Shown here: piece by piece, positions 44,456 through 55,389 of the stretch
Layout: each line of letters starts with the position of its first letter
Position numbering within the stretch: the first letter of the stretch is position 1
Source of the DNA: Mixophyes australis
Taxonomy: Eukaryota > Chordata > Amphibia > Anura > Limnodynastidae
Length of the DNA stretch: 64,000 bases
Assembly (NCBI GenBank): GCA_036250195.1
Contig: JAVHZZ010000005.1
Location: 124,672,898-124,736,897 of the forward strand
Reading direction: 5' to 3'
The notes under the pieces: generated by a model
What the model saw: only the letters and a program-made list of their open reading frames with translations
The model's database searches: none
What the model was told of the DNA's origin: nothing
Program-made: the position numbers and the translations under genes

Positions 44456-45050
44456 GGGCATTTTTGCATACAACTATATAAGTATTTCTGTCGTGACCTA
44501 AATACTTATTACAATTTTTTGACCCAACTACTTCTAAAACAGGACTGCTCAGTAATTATTTTGGAGGGGTGCCTTGAAAAGAATTTGGAGACTCTAAGGG
44601 TGCCGCGAACTGCAAAAGTTTGGGAACCACTGGGTTAACAGTTGACAGGGACAAGGTCACCCAAAGGGCATTGAAATGCTTGGTGAGCAACGGCTAGCCA
44701 GTCTGGTCCAATCCCACAAAAGAGCACAAATTGCTGAAAAAGTTAATACTGGCTATGATAGAAAAGTGTCAGAAAGCACAGTGCATTTCAGCTTGCGTAA
44801 TCGCAGACTGGTCAGAGTGGTCATGTTAACCCATGTCCAAAACCACCAACAATTGATAAGTGAGCACCAGAACTGGACCATGGAGCACTGGAAAAAGGTG
44901 GCCTGGTCTGAAGATTCACATTTTCTTTCACATCATGTGGACAAGTAAAGGAGTTAACCGCAACAAGTTATTAAATTAATAATCAATCATAAAACATCCC
45001 CTAATTTACTGGTTATACAGTTTGATCCAATATTCTGTAATTAATATATC

Positions 45051-45991
45051 TGTGACAGAATGGACCGCCTATGCCACCCTGTCTGTTGTTGCTGGGTACC
45101 GGCTGGGCTTACTTTGCCACCATCCCCTTTTGTTATCCCAAATAGGCCCTCTAACTGCAGTACAAGGGGCTTACAAATTGCCGCCACCACTGGACTTCTA
45201 ACTGGCATCCAGTACCGGGTTCCTTCTGGGTGTCACTGCTAGGGTACCCCATCACTGGTACCCATGACCGCTTACTATGGATCTGGGTTGCTGTGGATGG
45301 ATCCCTCCTGGCCTATCACACTAGCCAGAGATTTTGGGTAGCAGGCAGAGCGGAGGTGCTGGGAAGCTGGGTCCAGACCTCAGACAGCCGCAAACGGATT
45401 TGATTTTGGGTCTAATCTGTAGGTCACAGGATTTTCAGCATGGAAGACGTTTTCAAGCACGTCTTTGAAGAAAGTGATGTTTATTTGCAGTCACACTGAC
45501 TGAAGGTAAGAGTGATCAAGTCAGATGGAACAAAAATGGTGATACATTTCAGTGTACAAGGTCTCTTTTTATACAGCTTGGACACAGCCTCACAGGATAA
45601 GCCAGCCCCCTGAGGTCTGAGTTATTTTTAGTATCAAGATAGATATATGTTTCCAAAACATGGATTTACATACAATGCGAAGCTAACAATATTTACACTA
45701 CTCTGTTATATGATAAAACTCGAAAATTGCATTATCTGAGATGCAGCCACGCCAGACAACGGCCCCCCAGCTGGGTATACAGGCGTTTGTCACTTCATAT
45801 AAAGACTTACTTAGCATTTCCTGCTGTCAGCAAACAGACTTCCTCTAGCAAAATTAGAAACCCAAATAATGACACTTCCATACAAGACACATTCCAATGT
45901 AACACAATAAGTGCATTTTAAATTATACATTGGTGCCTCCACCTCGGATTGAAATATATTTCTACAATTATTTCTACATGATCCAGCCACA
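45051..45991 (-). mobile_element. LTR family X, minus orientation, left of Gmr1-like element
   Basis: It begins TGTGACAGAATGGACCGCC and ends GATCCAGCCACA; its inverse is an LTR of the same type as the one at 50066-51046. No target duplication is seen (ATATC versus AAAAA). It stands where the 5' LTR of the element at 46004-50065 should be, but in the wrong orientation. The inverse of its right edge (GGCTGGATCATGTAGAAATA) also occurs at 50099 inside the right LTR. Confidence 0.92.
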
Positions 45992-46003
45992 AAAAAATTA
46001 TTT

Positions 46004-46860
46004 ATGGGTGCTAAAAGCACCCAACTCAGTCATGAGGAATTTGTCAACCAGTTGCAACAGATGGAAATAAGATTGATTAATGGATCTGAAGGCAAGTCCT
46101 GGAAAGAATTAGTGGACTTCATTTGTAGAGAGCAGTTTCACCGCTGGTGCGCACCGGAGGTAAAGGAGTGGGGATTGGACCGTACCCAAGCAACCCTGGA
46201 AAAAGCGGCCCAGTTGGCAGATCACTATGTGGCATTGAGGACACACTGTCAGAAGCGCCAAGTTAACAGCCAACCCAAAAGGAATGTACAATCAGGGGGA
46301 CACCCCTTTTCTACTCACCCCCAAAAGCAAGTAGCTAACACTTCGGGTACCACTCGCCAGCCACCACCCCGCCCCTGGGAGTTATCAGAGACCATCGGAG
46401 CCCAGGCTGGAGGGGAAGTGCAACAACTGCGGGAAAACCAGTCATTTAAGGATGGACTATCACACAGCCCCAGCACCCCAGACTCAAGACCCTAATCCGA
46501 GTCCTGGGGCCCAGCTGATATGCTAAACTGGCAAAGGTGAGCCAGTAGAGACTGTTTCCACCCTTGCTGCCAGCCCAATGGATTGTGGCGTGTCTGAAGG
46601 TGACTCAATTGAGAGTGTCCCCTGTGTGTCCAAAAGACCCCCCAGAAACATGTGAAAGAACCTGTAGCCAGTCCAAGTGGGACCACTGCAGAAAGGAGAA
46701 CTGAGAGACTCAGGGGCATCCATAACTGTAGTGAGCCCCCATCTAATTGATCCTGCTGCAGTATTGCAGGATCGCACTGCCAAAGTTACCGAGTCAGATG
46801 GACCGGAGAAGGAAGTGCCTGTAGTAAGGGTGTATCTGGACTAGGGAGATGGCCGAGAGT
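46004..46860 (+). pseudogene. Gmr1-like gag (SCAN-like) and protease
   Basis: The gag frame contains EQFHRWCAPEVKEWGLDRTQ and ATLEKAAQLADHYVALR. This helical block resembles the SCAN domain, whose origin has been traced to gag of Gmr1-like gypsy elements. In another frame near 46405-46455 a zinc knuckle reads GKCNNCGKTSHLRMDY, its last Cys replaced by Tyr. From about 46695 the protease reads RLRDSGASITVVSPHLID with the catalytic D-S-G (46707-46715), followed by a stop near 46840. Gag processes and packages the RNA genome. The N-terminal part of gag is missing, cut by the inverted LTR. Confidence 0.82.
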
Positions 46861-47334
46861 TGCAAGATGTTGCCGTTATGGATGGCCCACCAACTGATGT
46901 GATCTTGAGCAACGATGTTCAGGTTGGAATTGTGACCGCATTTCTCAACTCTATAACGGGGAGCCAAGCTGCTAAACTACAATCTTCAGGATCTACACCT
47001 GCATCACCAAGCCCAGAGGATAAGACCACATCTGCTATTTATTCAGGAAACAGCCATCCCTTTGCCTCTGGAAAGACTACATCCCCTAGCAATGCAGAGG
47101 ATGTTGTCTCTTGCAACCCTGATATTGTGGGGATGCCTGGTGATGCTACTGTCCCTAGCAGTATGCCAGCTCTAGCGGTGAGTATAGCTGACCACAGTGA
47201 CCGCCCCCCTTTTAATGACCCTAGTAACCCCAACCTAGACCCTCCTGCAGCGTATCCTGACTGAGACAATAAATAGTGAGAGCCGCAGGTAAGAGTTCAG
47301 TGCAGCTCAGCTCTCTGATCCCTCACTGGAAGGC
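46861..47334 (+). pseudogene. Gmr1-like protease-integrase linker
   Basis: A frame from 46860 starts LQDVAVMDGPPTDVILSNDV, the end of the protease (the I-L-G-x-D-like block), then runs through a Ser/Thr/Pro-rich linker to a stop near 47262. The linker has no motif I recognise. Confidence 0.55.
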
Positions 47335-48650
47335 ATGAGGCGCCAGGCTGACGGCAGCCTTCCAGCGATGGAGGTGGGCAGTGTGAACTGGTGTAAAGGG
47401 TTGTTGTACCGTGTACCTAGGAAGGTAGATGGGTATAGACCAGTCCAGGAACAAGTTCAACCGGTGGTACCACGGGGCTTTCGGGCGCAGCTGATGTCAG
47501 TTGCTCGTGAAATCCCTATGGTAGGACACCAGGGAAGAGACCGAACACAGAAGCGCCTGACATAGAACTTTATCTGGCCTGGAATGTCATATGACACCCG
47601 GGCCTACTGCAAGTCCTGTGTTGTGTGTCAGTGTCTTGGGCGCCCCAGTGCTCGTGCTCCCCTCAGGTCCTTGCCAACAGTTGAGGAACCTTTTCAGCAA
47701 GTGGCTGTGGACATCGAACATCTCCTTACTATGCCCAGTAGATCATGGAAGAGATACATCCTCACCGTGGAGGACTACGCTGCCCGATATCAAGAGGCTG
47801 TAGCTCTGTCCTCCATAACTGGAGTTAAGTTAGCGGATGCGCTGCTAGGAGTATTTAGCAGAGTAGGGTTCCCTAGTGAGATCCCAACCGATCAAGGGAC
47901 ACTGTTCAGGAGTGAACTGATCCGGTGTCTCTGGGCAAAGTGCGATAACTCCTTTCTGCCCCATACCATCCCCAGAATAATGGACTGTGCAAGCAATTCA
48001 ATTGCACTCTGAAGCACATGCTGCGGCCATTTGTAACTTCGGAGGGTGGGGGGGGGGGGGGGGGGGAATCTCCTGCTCACTTATAGGGAGTCTACTGGTT
48101 TCTCTCCCTGAGCGATTAAATGGCCGCAGAGTCCATGGACATCTTGACCTGTTCCGGGAGTCTTCGGAAGGGGAGCTACTCACCCAGGATGTCTCTGTGG
48201 TTAAATATGTGTTGAAGCTCAGCGATCGGTTAGAGAATATCATGAGGCTCACGCATTCTAACCTAGCGGAATAGCAGGCCAAACAGAAAACTTGGTATGA
48301 TTAGGGCTCGCATGCCAGAGTGTTTGAGGTAGGGTAGAAGGTCCTTGTTTTGATGCCCATGCACCACAACAAGCTACAGGCTGACTGGGCTGGACTATAC
48401 ACGGTCTCAAAATGACCGAGTGACATCATTTACGTGGTGTCATTTGATAGCGACGGTAAGCGGCAGCGGAACTACCACGTAAATATGTTGAAGGCATACC
48501 ACGAGCGTGTGGAGTCGGTAGCAGTAGTTTGCTGTATACAGACTGAGGAACCAGGAAGTGACCCACTACCTGACCTCCTTGAGGATGCCAGAGGTGAAGG
48601 TGGTGTAAAGGAAGTCGGCTGGGATGAGAAGTTGAGTGGCAGCAAGAGGG
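47335..48650 (+). pseudogene. Gmr1-like integrase
   Basis: Zinc-binding N-domain: AREIPMVGHQGRDRTQKRL then MSYDTRAYCKSCVVCQ. The first His of the HHCC set appears as Arg (AREIP). A TAG stop lies near 47563. Catalytic core: VAVDIEHLL (first Asp) and PTDQGTLFRSEL (second Asp). After a frameshift comes the block with the third residue, NNGLCKQFNCTLKHM, where the expected Glu is Lys (AAG at 47991-47993). A G-run (about 48047-48066) shifts the frame again. The C-domain follows with LNGRRVHGHLDLFRE and YHVNMLKAYHERVE. Integrase precedes reverse transcriptase, unlike ordinary gypsy elements. Confidence 0.9.
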
Positions 48651-48669
48651 AGTAGCTTGAGGCAATGCT

Positions 48670-49297
48670 GTGGTCCTTTTCAACTCCATATGGACACTGC
48701 ACCATATGGACACTGGGGAGCATAGGCCAGTTAGGCAACCCGCTTATCGGGTCTCACAAAAGGCCAAGGAAAGTATATACAAAGAGGTACAGGAAATGCT
48801 TGAGCTAGGGATGATCCAACCATTGCACACTCCGTGGGTGTCCTCCTTTGTATTTGTTCCAAAGAAGAATAAGACAACGTGGTTTTGCGAAGACTACCAC
48901 CGCATGAACGAGTTAACCGTGTCCGATGCCTTTCCCCTGCAACGAATTGAAGTTCTGTTAGGTGAGTTAGCTGAAGCAAAAGTATATTCCAGCCTTTGAC
49001 TTGAGCAAGGGGTATTGGCAGATACCGCTGAACCCCGAGGCTCAGGAATGGTCGGCATTCATCAGCCCATTTGGCCTGTTTGAATTTAAGTCCAAACCAT
49101 TTGGGATCAAGAATGCGCCAGCCACCTTCTAGCGTGTGGTTGTTTACCTGCTGGAAGAGTGTAAAGGCTTTGCTCATGCTTACTTGGATGACATTGCCAT
49201 TTTCAGTAAATCCTAGGAGGACCATCTGAAACATGTAGGGCAAGAGTTGGAGAAAATACAGAAGGCAGGTCTGACCATCAGAGCAGACAAGTGTCAA
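48670..49297 (+). pseudogene. Gmr1-like reverse transcriptase
   Basis: Order: RQPAYRVSQKAKESIYKEVQ and PWVSSFVFVPKKNKTTWFCE, then a frameshift after KVYSSL near 48998. FDLSKGYWQIPLNPEAQEWS has the first catalytic Asp; then FGIKNAPATF; YLDDIAIF has the Asp pair (49181-49192). In-frame TAG stops lie at 49130-49132 and 49214-49216. The order follows gypsy RT exactly. It begins only after integrase. Confidence 0.92.
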
Positions 49298-49304
49298 ATG
49301 GGGG

Positions 49305-50040
49305 ATGTCAGAAGTGCAGTACCTGGGTTATCGTGTGGGGGGAGGTTGGGTTAAGCCAGAACCAGCTAAGGCAATCAGAGACTGGCTGCGGTCCACGACC
49401 CAAAAAAAAGTACAGGCCTTCTTAGGGAACTTAAGGTACTACAGTCGTTTCGCCCCAGACTTTAGTACTGTACCGAAGCCCCTGACAGAACTCCCCAAAG
49501 TAGTTGACTGGACACCCGCTTGTGAGCTGGCATTTCAGTCGTTAAAGGAAGCCCTGGTTCGTGCTCCAGTACTGTTGGCGCCCAATTATGACAAGGACTT
49601 TATTGTGCAAACTGACGTGTCACAATATGGACTGGGAACAGTACTTAGCCAGGTGGGGCCAAATGGACAGGAGCACCCTGTGACCTATTTGAGCAGAAAA
49701 CTGCTAAACCGGGAGGTGGGGTATGCCCAATTGAGAAAGAATGGCCATTATTTGGGCAATGAAAAAACTTCAACCTTATTTGTATGGACGACATTTTACG
49801 GTGGTGACTGATCATAATCCTTTAAAGTGGCTACAACACACCGCAGGGGAAAATGGCAGATTGTTGCAATGAAGCCTTGCCCGTCAAATTTATGACTTTC
49901 ACATAATTCACAAGTAAGGAAAAGCTCACAGCAATGCGGATGGACTGTCTTGGCAGGAAGGGCCGGATCCCTCAGTTCACGACTCTAAAAGACTGCGGGA
50001 CCAGGAACCAAATCGTTGGGACATGGCACACTGGTTGCCT
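49305..50040 (+). pseudogene. Gmr1-like RT end and RNase H
   Basis: The frame reads VQYLGYRVGGGWVKPEPAKA, AFLGNLRYYSRFAPDF, then RNase H with FIVQTDVSQYGLGTVLSQ and HPVTYLSRKLLNREVGYA. After a frameshift near 49740 it continues VTDHNPLKWLQ and, with a stop, AHSNADGLSWQEG. RNase H is the last domain; a purine-rich tract (50049-50065) and the LTR follow directly, with no integrase downstream. Confidence 0.9.
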
Positions 50041-50048
50041 GCATGGAC

Positions 50049-50065
50049 AGAGGGGCGGGTGGGAG
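50049..50065 (+). promoter_or_regulatory. Polypurine tract
   Basis: AGAGGGGCGGGTGGGAG immediately before the LTR start TGTGAC, the position of the plus-strand primer in LTR retroelements. It shows that 50066 is the true 3' LTR boundary. Confidence 0.8.
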
Positions 50066-51046
50066 TGTGACTGGATCACTTATAAATAACTTATTTGCGG
50101 CTGGATCATGTAGAAATAATTTTTTGTAGACATGTATTTCAACCAGAGGTGCAGGCACTAATGTATAATTTGAAATTCACTTATGTTACATCTGGACGTG
50201 TTTTGTATGAAAGTGTCATTGTTTGGATTTGTAACCTTACTAGGGGAAGTCTGTTTGCTAATAGCAGGAAATGCTAATTCTTTATATGAAGTGACAAAAC
50301 ACCTGTTTAACCTGTATACCCAGCAGGGAGCCACTGACTGTCTGGCGTGGCTGCATTAGACAATGCAAGCTTCAAGTTTTAGCACATAACAGACTAGTGT
50401 AAATATTGTTAGCTTTGCATTGTATGTAAATCCATGTTTGGGAAACTTATATCGTATCCTGATACTAAAAATAACTCAGACCTCAGGGGGCTGGCTTACC
50501 CTGTGAGGCTGTGTCCAAGCTGTATAAAAAGAGAGACCTTGTACACTGAACTATATCATCATTCTTGCTCCATCTGACCTGATCACTGGTACATTCAATC
50601 AGTGTGACTGCATTAAACATCACTTTCTTCAAAGACCTAATTGAAAACGTCTTCCATGCTGAAAATCCTGTGACCTACAGATTAGACCCAAAATCTAATC
50701 CGTTTGTGGCTGTCTGAGGTTTGAACCCAGCGTCCCAGCACCACCGCTCTGCTCGCTACCCAGTAGCTCTGGCCAGTGTGAAAGGCCAGGGGGGATCCAT
50801 CCACAGCAACCCTGATCCATAGTGAGCAGTCAGGGGTACCAGCAAGTGGGTACCCTAGCAGAGACAGTTACCCAGAAGAAACCCGGTATTGGAGAACGGT
50901 AAGGAATCCAGTGGTGGCAGCCTTTGTAAGCCCCTCCTACTACGGCAAGAGGGCGCATTAGGATAACGAAAGGGAACGGTGGCAAAGTAAGCCCAGCTGG
51001 TTCACAGCAACAACAGACAGGGTAGCATAGGCGGTAGATTGTCACA
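50066..51046 (+). mobile_element. 3' LTR of the Gmr1-like element (family X)
   Basis: A 981-bp LTR, TGTGACTGGATCACTTATAA to GTAGATTGTCACA. A TATAAAAAGAGA block (50521) resembles a TATA box, with transcript-like sequence after it. The first 33 bp resemble one variant of the family; from CGGCTGGATCATGTAG (50098) it continues like a second LTR start, suggesting a recombinant or duplicated edge. Confidence 0.93.
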
Positions 51047-51059
51047 TCTAACATTAAAT

Positions 51060-52420
51060 AAATGAAGAGAACCAGAAAAGGAGATTTTCAAGACAGAGCC
51101 TCCTTCGGTCCAAATACACTCCTGGCCGTAAATATGAAATTCATGTGAAAAACACCACCTCCATTGACTCAAGAGGTTCAGACTGAGGTTTTTGCAATGT
51201 CGTCAACACCAAATTCAAGACCCAAGTTTTAAACCGCTATCCAAAAAATCCTGTAAAATTAGGAGCAAATGGACTGTCAAGTAGTTGAAAAGCAACTTCT
51301 CCTACAGTTTCTATAATAATTCCTAGCCAAGGCAGGCTTTCTAGCTCTGAACACGGTTTCTACATCATTATCCAAGTACTAAGAACCTCTTCCTAAGGAT
51401 CGCAGCTTCAAATGAAAACATTTTAAAGTTAGTTGCACGAAGCCTTGTATAACGGTCCCTTGGACAATCGATCCTTCCATAGGAGAAAACGCCATGAATG
51501 ACTCACCGACATCCTGAGAATGTCCACGAACCCAACAGTCTTGGCCAGTCTAGTGCCATAAGGACTCGCTCTCTTTTTACCCTTCTGGGGAGGTACGGTA
51601 GTGCGGAAATCCCATGAAACCAACAAGTTGTTGACAGGGAATGCTTGTGGAACTCCAGTCCTTTAGTTAAACTGCTCCACCTTGTTTTCCAACCTTGAAC
51701 ACATCATGTTAATCTTCAGCTAACCCTCATCTCTTCAGTTTGCTGGATGTCCAGGACAAGGGACTACTCTCTCAGATGCAGAACATGCCTGTTTAGGCAA
51801 TCTGCCTCCCAGTTTTCCACCCCCAGTATGAGCACAGCCAATATTGCCATAATATTTTGTTATGCCATGCGTATGATCTTCTGGATTCTTTCATTGCAAG
51901 GCAAGTTTTTGTGTCTCCCTGATAACTGATGAGAGTTACCACCTAGGCATTGCCTGACTGAATCCTAATGGGCTTTCCCCGCAACAGAAGATGACCCTGA
52001 GCATTTAACACCGCTATTTATTCTAGAACATCGATTGGAAGCTTAGCTTCCACAAAGAACAGAAAACCCTGAAACCGGCACTGAAAAGTAACAGCTCCCA
52101 GCCCCGAAAGCTCGTGTCAGTCATCACAATAGTCCAATTCAATCTGGAAAAAGTACGGCTCCGGTTGAACTTGATTTCTCAGCCACCAGATTAGCACAGA
52201 CTCGTTCTTGGAGACAAACTGATGCTCTGTCTGGTCAACTGTATATGCGAGTTGTCATTTTTCTCAATTAGTTCGATCTGGAACACCATTGAATGAAACT
52301 GTACAACTTCAAATGTACCCTAAACCTCCCAAGAGTACAAACCATGCAAAAATTGCTCTGATCAATTCTCCACAGCCTTGCTGACCCAAGCTGAAGGAGA
52401 AATGGGTCTTAGAGAAGCAC
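51060..52420 (-). mobile_element. DIRS-like fragment (DIRS-4)
   Basis: Minus-strand frames include GVENWEADCLNRHVLHLRE near 51775-51830, matching GVDNWEADFLSREKVHPGE of DIRS-2, followed downstream by decayed recombinase-like frames. The piece spans about RNase H to recombinase and has no recognised terminal repeats. It begins 14 bp after the LTR. Confidence 0.65.
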
Positions 52421-53770
52421 TAGCCAATACATAGAAAAATGTAAGGATAGCAGGGATAGGATAATAGAGAGCATTCTTAAGTGCTGCAGCACTTGGGAGT
52501 GGAACGGAAGTAGCTTTGGACAGTTGTACAATAGGAGTATCAAGATTACTTCCCTGCAGTTGACCGTGGCTGATCTACCCACCCCCTCACCAGCATCTGG
52601 AGGTCACCTGTCTGTTAGCCGCTTGTCCTGTGCGTGGTCTGGCACTGTTGCGTTATTGTCCACAGATGATGCAGCAGCATCGCAGGGTCCCAGGCACTAC
52701 CCTGTGCCTGTAATGTTGGGATCCCCTCCCGAGGACAAACTGAGCAGGATGTACTGAGAAACCCACTCCAAATGCAGGCAGTCCAGCAAGGCAGTAATAG
52801 TCCAAAAAACAGAAACGTGAATTAAAATAAAATCAAGCCGTCAAGACACCCAACAAAAAAAAAAAAAAACAATCTAAAAAAAAAAAAAAATGAGTTCCCT
52901 GCCAGATGGGGATATAGAGGATGGAGGAACAAATACTTGTTTTTAAAGTGCCAAAGTCCTGGAAGATTCACTATAGCATGTTATGCAATGTACCCCAAAG
53001 AATACTAGATTATTATTTTTACAGGATAAAAAAGGCTGCCAACTGACCTACGTTACATGAAGTACAGGTTGAAGTCATCTGAGAAACCAGTCACTCAGCA
53101 AAGAAAGTGATCTTTTGATGGCTGGACAATCTGAAAATTTGCCTAGCAAACTTGATCTCAGCCCAGAAGTTACAACTCTTAATACATCTTCCAGAAAATT
53201 GCCTTCCCTCAACCACCTAATGCCTCTAACTATCCTTGGTGACACCAGAGTCATGGGAGAAAGCAACATTCTGATTAGAAGCAAATGGATCAAATGAATA
53301 AATGTTTACTAAATTTTTCCACTCTTTACTTAAAATGATCAGAGGAATGGAAGACAATCAGCCACAACACGGCAATACTTTTAACCTATTCCGAGGCTAC
53401 AATTATTACTATGAATATGTGCTGAAGCCCTAGTTTAAAGGTATGTTATAAGATGAAATTGTCAAGGAGAGATCAAAAGACATTGCTTCATGGATGAGGA
53501 AATTTAACCATATGGAGTCCCCCAATAAGTATTTGAAAACTGGTCTATTTTTTTTTATTTATTTATTTTTCAAATCAGAAAAGGACCTTCTTACTGCAAC
53601 TTATGTATTCTGCACATGAACAACAATGACTGATCAAAACACACAATGCACACAGATGCTAAAGGAAAACAGATGGCGGCACAGATAAGTGCATACTGTA
53701 TTCAGGTTATGGTGGGTCATCATTTTAAGTATTAATGAAGCAATATATCAGTACTTAAATTGATACTTAC
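52421..53770. other. marchf6 intron, nothing recognised
   Basis: Contains A-tracts (52855-52870, 52876-52890) and short frames without motifs. The left part may be further DIRS-4 decay. The donor GTAAGTATCA of the exon at 53771 ends this stretch. Confidence 0.5.
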
Positions 53771-53914
53771 ATGCTGTAAGGGGTACCACTCCTAACCATG
53801 CAAACGCCACTAGTGTATAGTGAAACCAGTATCTAATTGCAGTGCCAATACTTGTAATAAGTCCAGCACAGATGTCCTGGATCGGAAGCCGTGAAGGCAT
53901 GTCTGGGGAATAAA
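53771..53914 (-). CDS. marchf6: marchf6 coding exon, first membrane span
   Basis: A 144-bp minus-strand exon encoding YSPDMPSRLPIQDICAGLIT, then SIGTAIRYWFHYTLVAFAW and LGVVPLTA. The last part is the first transmembrane segment of MARCHF6, just after the RING-CH domain. Differences from the mammalian form I remember are minor (C for F and I for V). Acceptor CTTCTTATAG, donor GTAAGTATC. The entering TT completes the Ile codon begun by A in exon 55390-55463; the exit T is completed by GT in exon 42846-42918. The downstream intron is 10.9 kb and holds the Gmr1-like complex. Confidence 0.97.
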
Positions 53915-55389
53915 CTATAAGAAGCAAATAAACTCAATATACAAGCATGAATTACATTTTTATCTGAAAAATAATACATGGTTGTCAACGTTAAATGTGA
54001 TAAATTTTCATCCAATTATAATACACTGGGATTTGCATTGCATATAAAATATACCAATATTAAGACTATACTAGGACTGGAAGATAGAAAAAAAAAAAAC
54101 ACACACACACACACAGAATACACACACAGAATACACAAGTACTTACAAAAATGTATATTATATAACTATATTCTAAGTATATTAGTTTCTCTTTAAAAAG
54201 CCCCCTTATAAAACAACCCTATCACAGTTACTAACAAGAATGCAATCAAAATGCATCAAAAAAAAAAAAAAAAAGAGAGCGAGAATTACAGGTTAACTAA
54301 TTTTTATGGATCAACGGTCAGAACTAAGTATGGAACCCTGCATTTAATGAGAAACTCAACTCTGCTTCCATGACCATATAAATTTCCAAAGTGTCAGTGC
54401 AATTATACTTATAACACTGACTGCATAGCTGTTGTAGCTTTGCATTTGTAACATTTTCCACAGAGTAAAAAGCATTTTAGTAGGAGTTTTAAAAAATAAC
54501 TGCCTACTGCCATAACACGTTGACATAGAAATTAAAAAAAAAAAAAAAGATGAAATTGAAATATGAAATTTATAATAAGCTGATTGTAAAACAGATGCTG
54601 CCGTTATCAGAAACGCCTGTATGGCAGCTTTTCCTCCCTTTTCACTTTAACATTTGCAAAAATCAAATAAAGATATATCACTTCTAAATGTACTTTATAG
54701 GCCAATGAAATTTTAAATGAAAACAAGGTGGTCAGATTGCCATAGGAATCTGTGAACGCACGATCTACAGTTGGTAGTGATGATATTGAACAATTAATCT
54801 AAAAATAATTTTGTTAAAACTAAAGGGTTATAATGGGGAATTCTATTAGAAGAGATGTGGTGCCTGACATAACCATGATGTCTGGCAGCGAAGAACACCG
54901 CCTACTACAGTAAGTAATGTCCATTAATTTCTCTACACACCCCTATGGGGTGCGAGGAAAATGAGCAGAAATACATCACTACAATGGTCCATCAGAACTG
55001 TTCCAGAGGTACTCCATGTCACTAAAAAAATAACTGAACCCCCCCCCCCCCCCGGAAATAACCGTTTAAGGCACGCAGAGTGGTGTTGCTTGTATAAAAT
55101 ATATTCTGCCAAAAGCCTTGTGTATATAAGGCTAAATAAGTCCTTACTTCATTCTTTGGATGAATAGTAAGCAGAATAATATGATCACTACAACACTTTA
55201 ATCATCCTTTGACTTAGAAGTCCAGAGACTACTGTTTATGTATTATAACCTTTTGAATTTATGTATCCCCATTGTAGCAGTTCGTGTCAAGTTTTGCAAA
55301 ATCGTAAGTAAACTGTAAAAACTAAACAGGCAAAACTAAACTTTAAGAGTATCTTTTCTATTAACAAAATACTAAAGAAAGAAACTTAC
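53915..55389 (-). other. marchf6 intron (1.5 kb)
   Basis: Intron between two firmly identified exons, with a CA tract (54099-54113) and A-runs. No element recognised. Confidence 0.75.

Larger units (their letters stand above)
43530..44632. mobile_element. hAT-like non-autonomous element with minisatellites
   Basis: The ends CGGCGGTTTCCAAACTG and CAAAAGTTTGGGAACCACTG are a hAT-type inverted pair. An 8-bp flank, AGTTAACA (43522-43529) versus GGTTAACA (44633-44640), differs at one base. Inside are a palindrome (43580-43772) and two tandem arrays (43800-44025 and 44022-44455). It has no transposase. It lies within the Tc1 gene, whose reading resumes at 44641. Confidence 0.88.
43281..44948 (+). 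mobile_element. Tc1-type transposon split by a hAT element
   Basis: Left part 43281-43529 and right part 44641-44948 are consecutive pieces of one plus-strand Tc1 transposase gene, separated by the element at 43530-44632. Terminal repeats are not both visible. The right part ends abruptly near 44948, shortly before the LTR at 45051. Confidence 0.8.
43365..44948 (+). pseudogene. Tc1 transposase, interrupted
   Basis: The start ATG near 43369 opens MGKHKDLSN and meets a stop. The remaining N-terminal helix-turn-helix is recognisable in shifted frames (around 'atctccaaaactgcagg' and 'tatgcagtggttagtaacta'). After the hAT insert the frame continues EQRLASLVQSHKRAQIAEKV and SESTVHFSLRN, then EHQNWTMEHWKKVAWSEDSH. 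The first catalytic Asp is displaced to S-E-D-S. The remaining catalytic residues are missing because the copy is truncated. Confidence 0.75.

Noticed and set aside
43681..44638. Long open frames of 147 to 262 codons on both strands
   Set aside because: They are produced by the 26-bp and 29-bp tandem repeats, which remain open in several frames at once; no protein family features.
46005..46023. Perfect hairpin TGGGTGCTAAAAGCACCCA at the first gag ATG as a regulatory element
   Set aside because: It lies at the break between the inverted LTR and truncated gag and has no visible counterpart elsewhere; most likely coincidental coding sequence.
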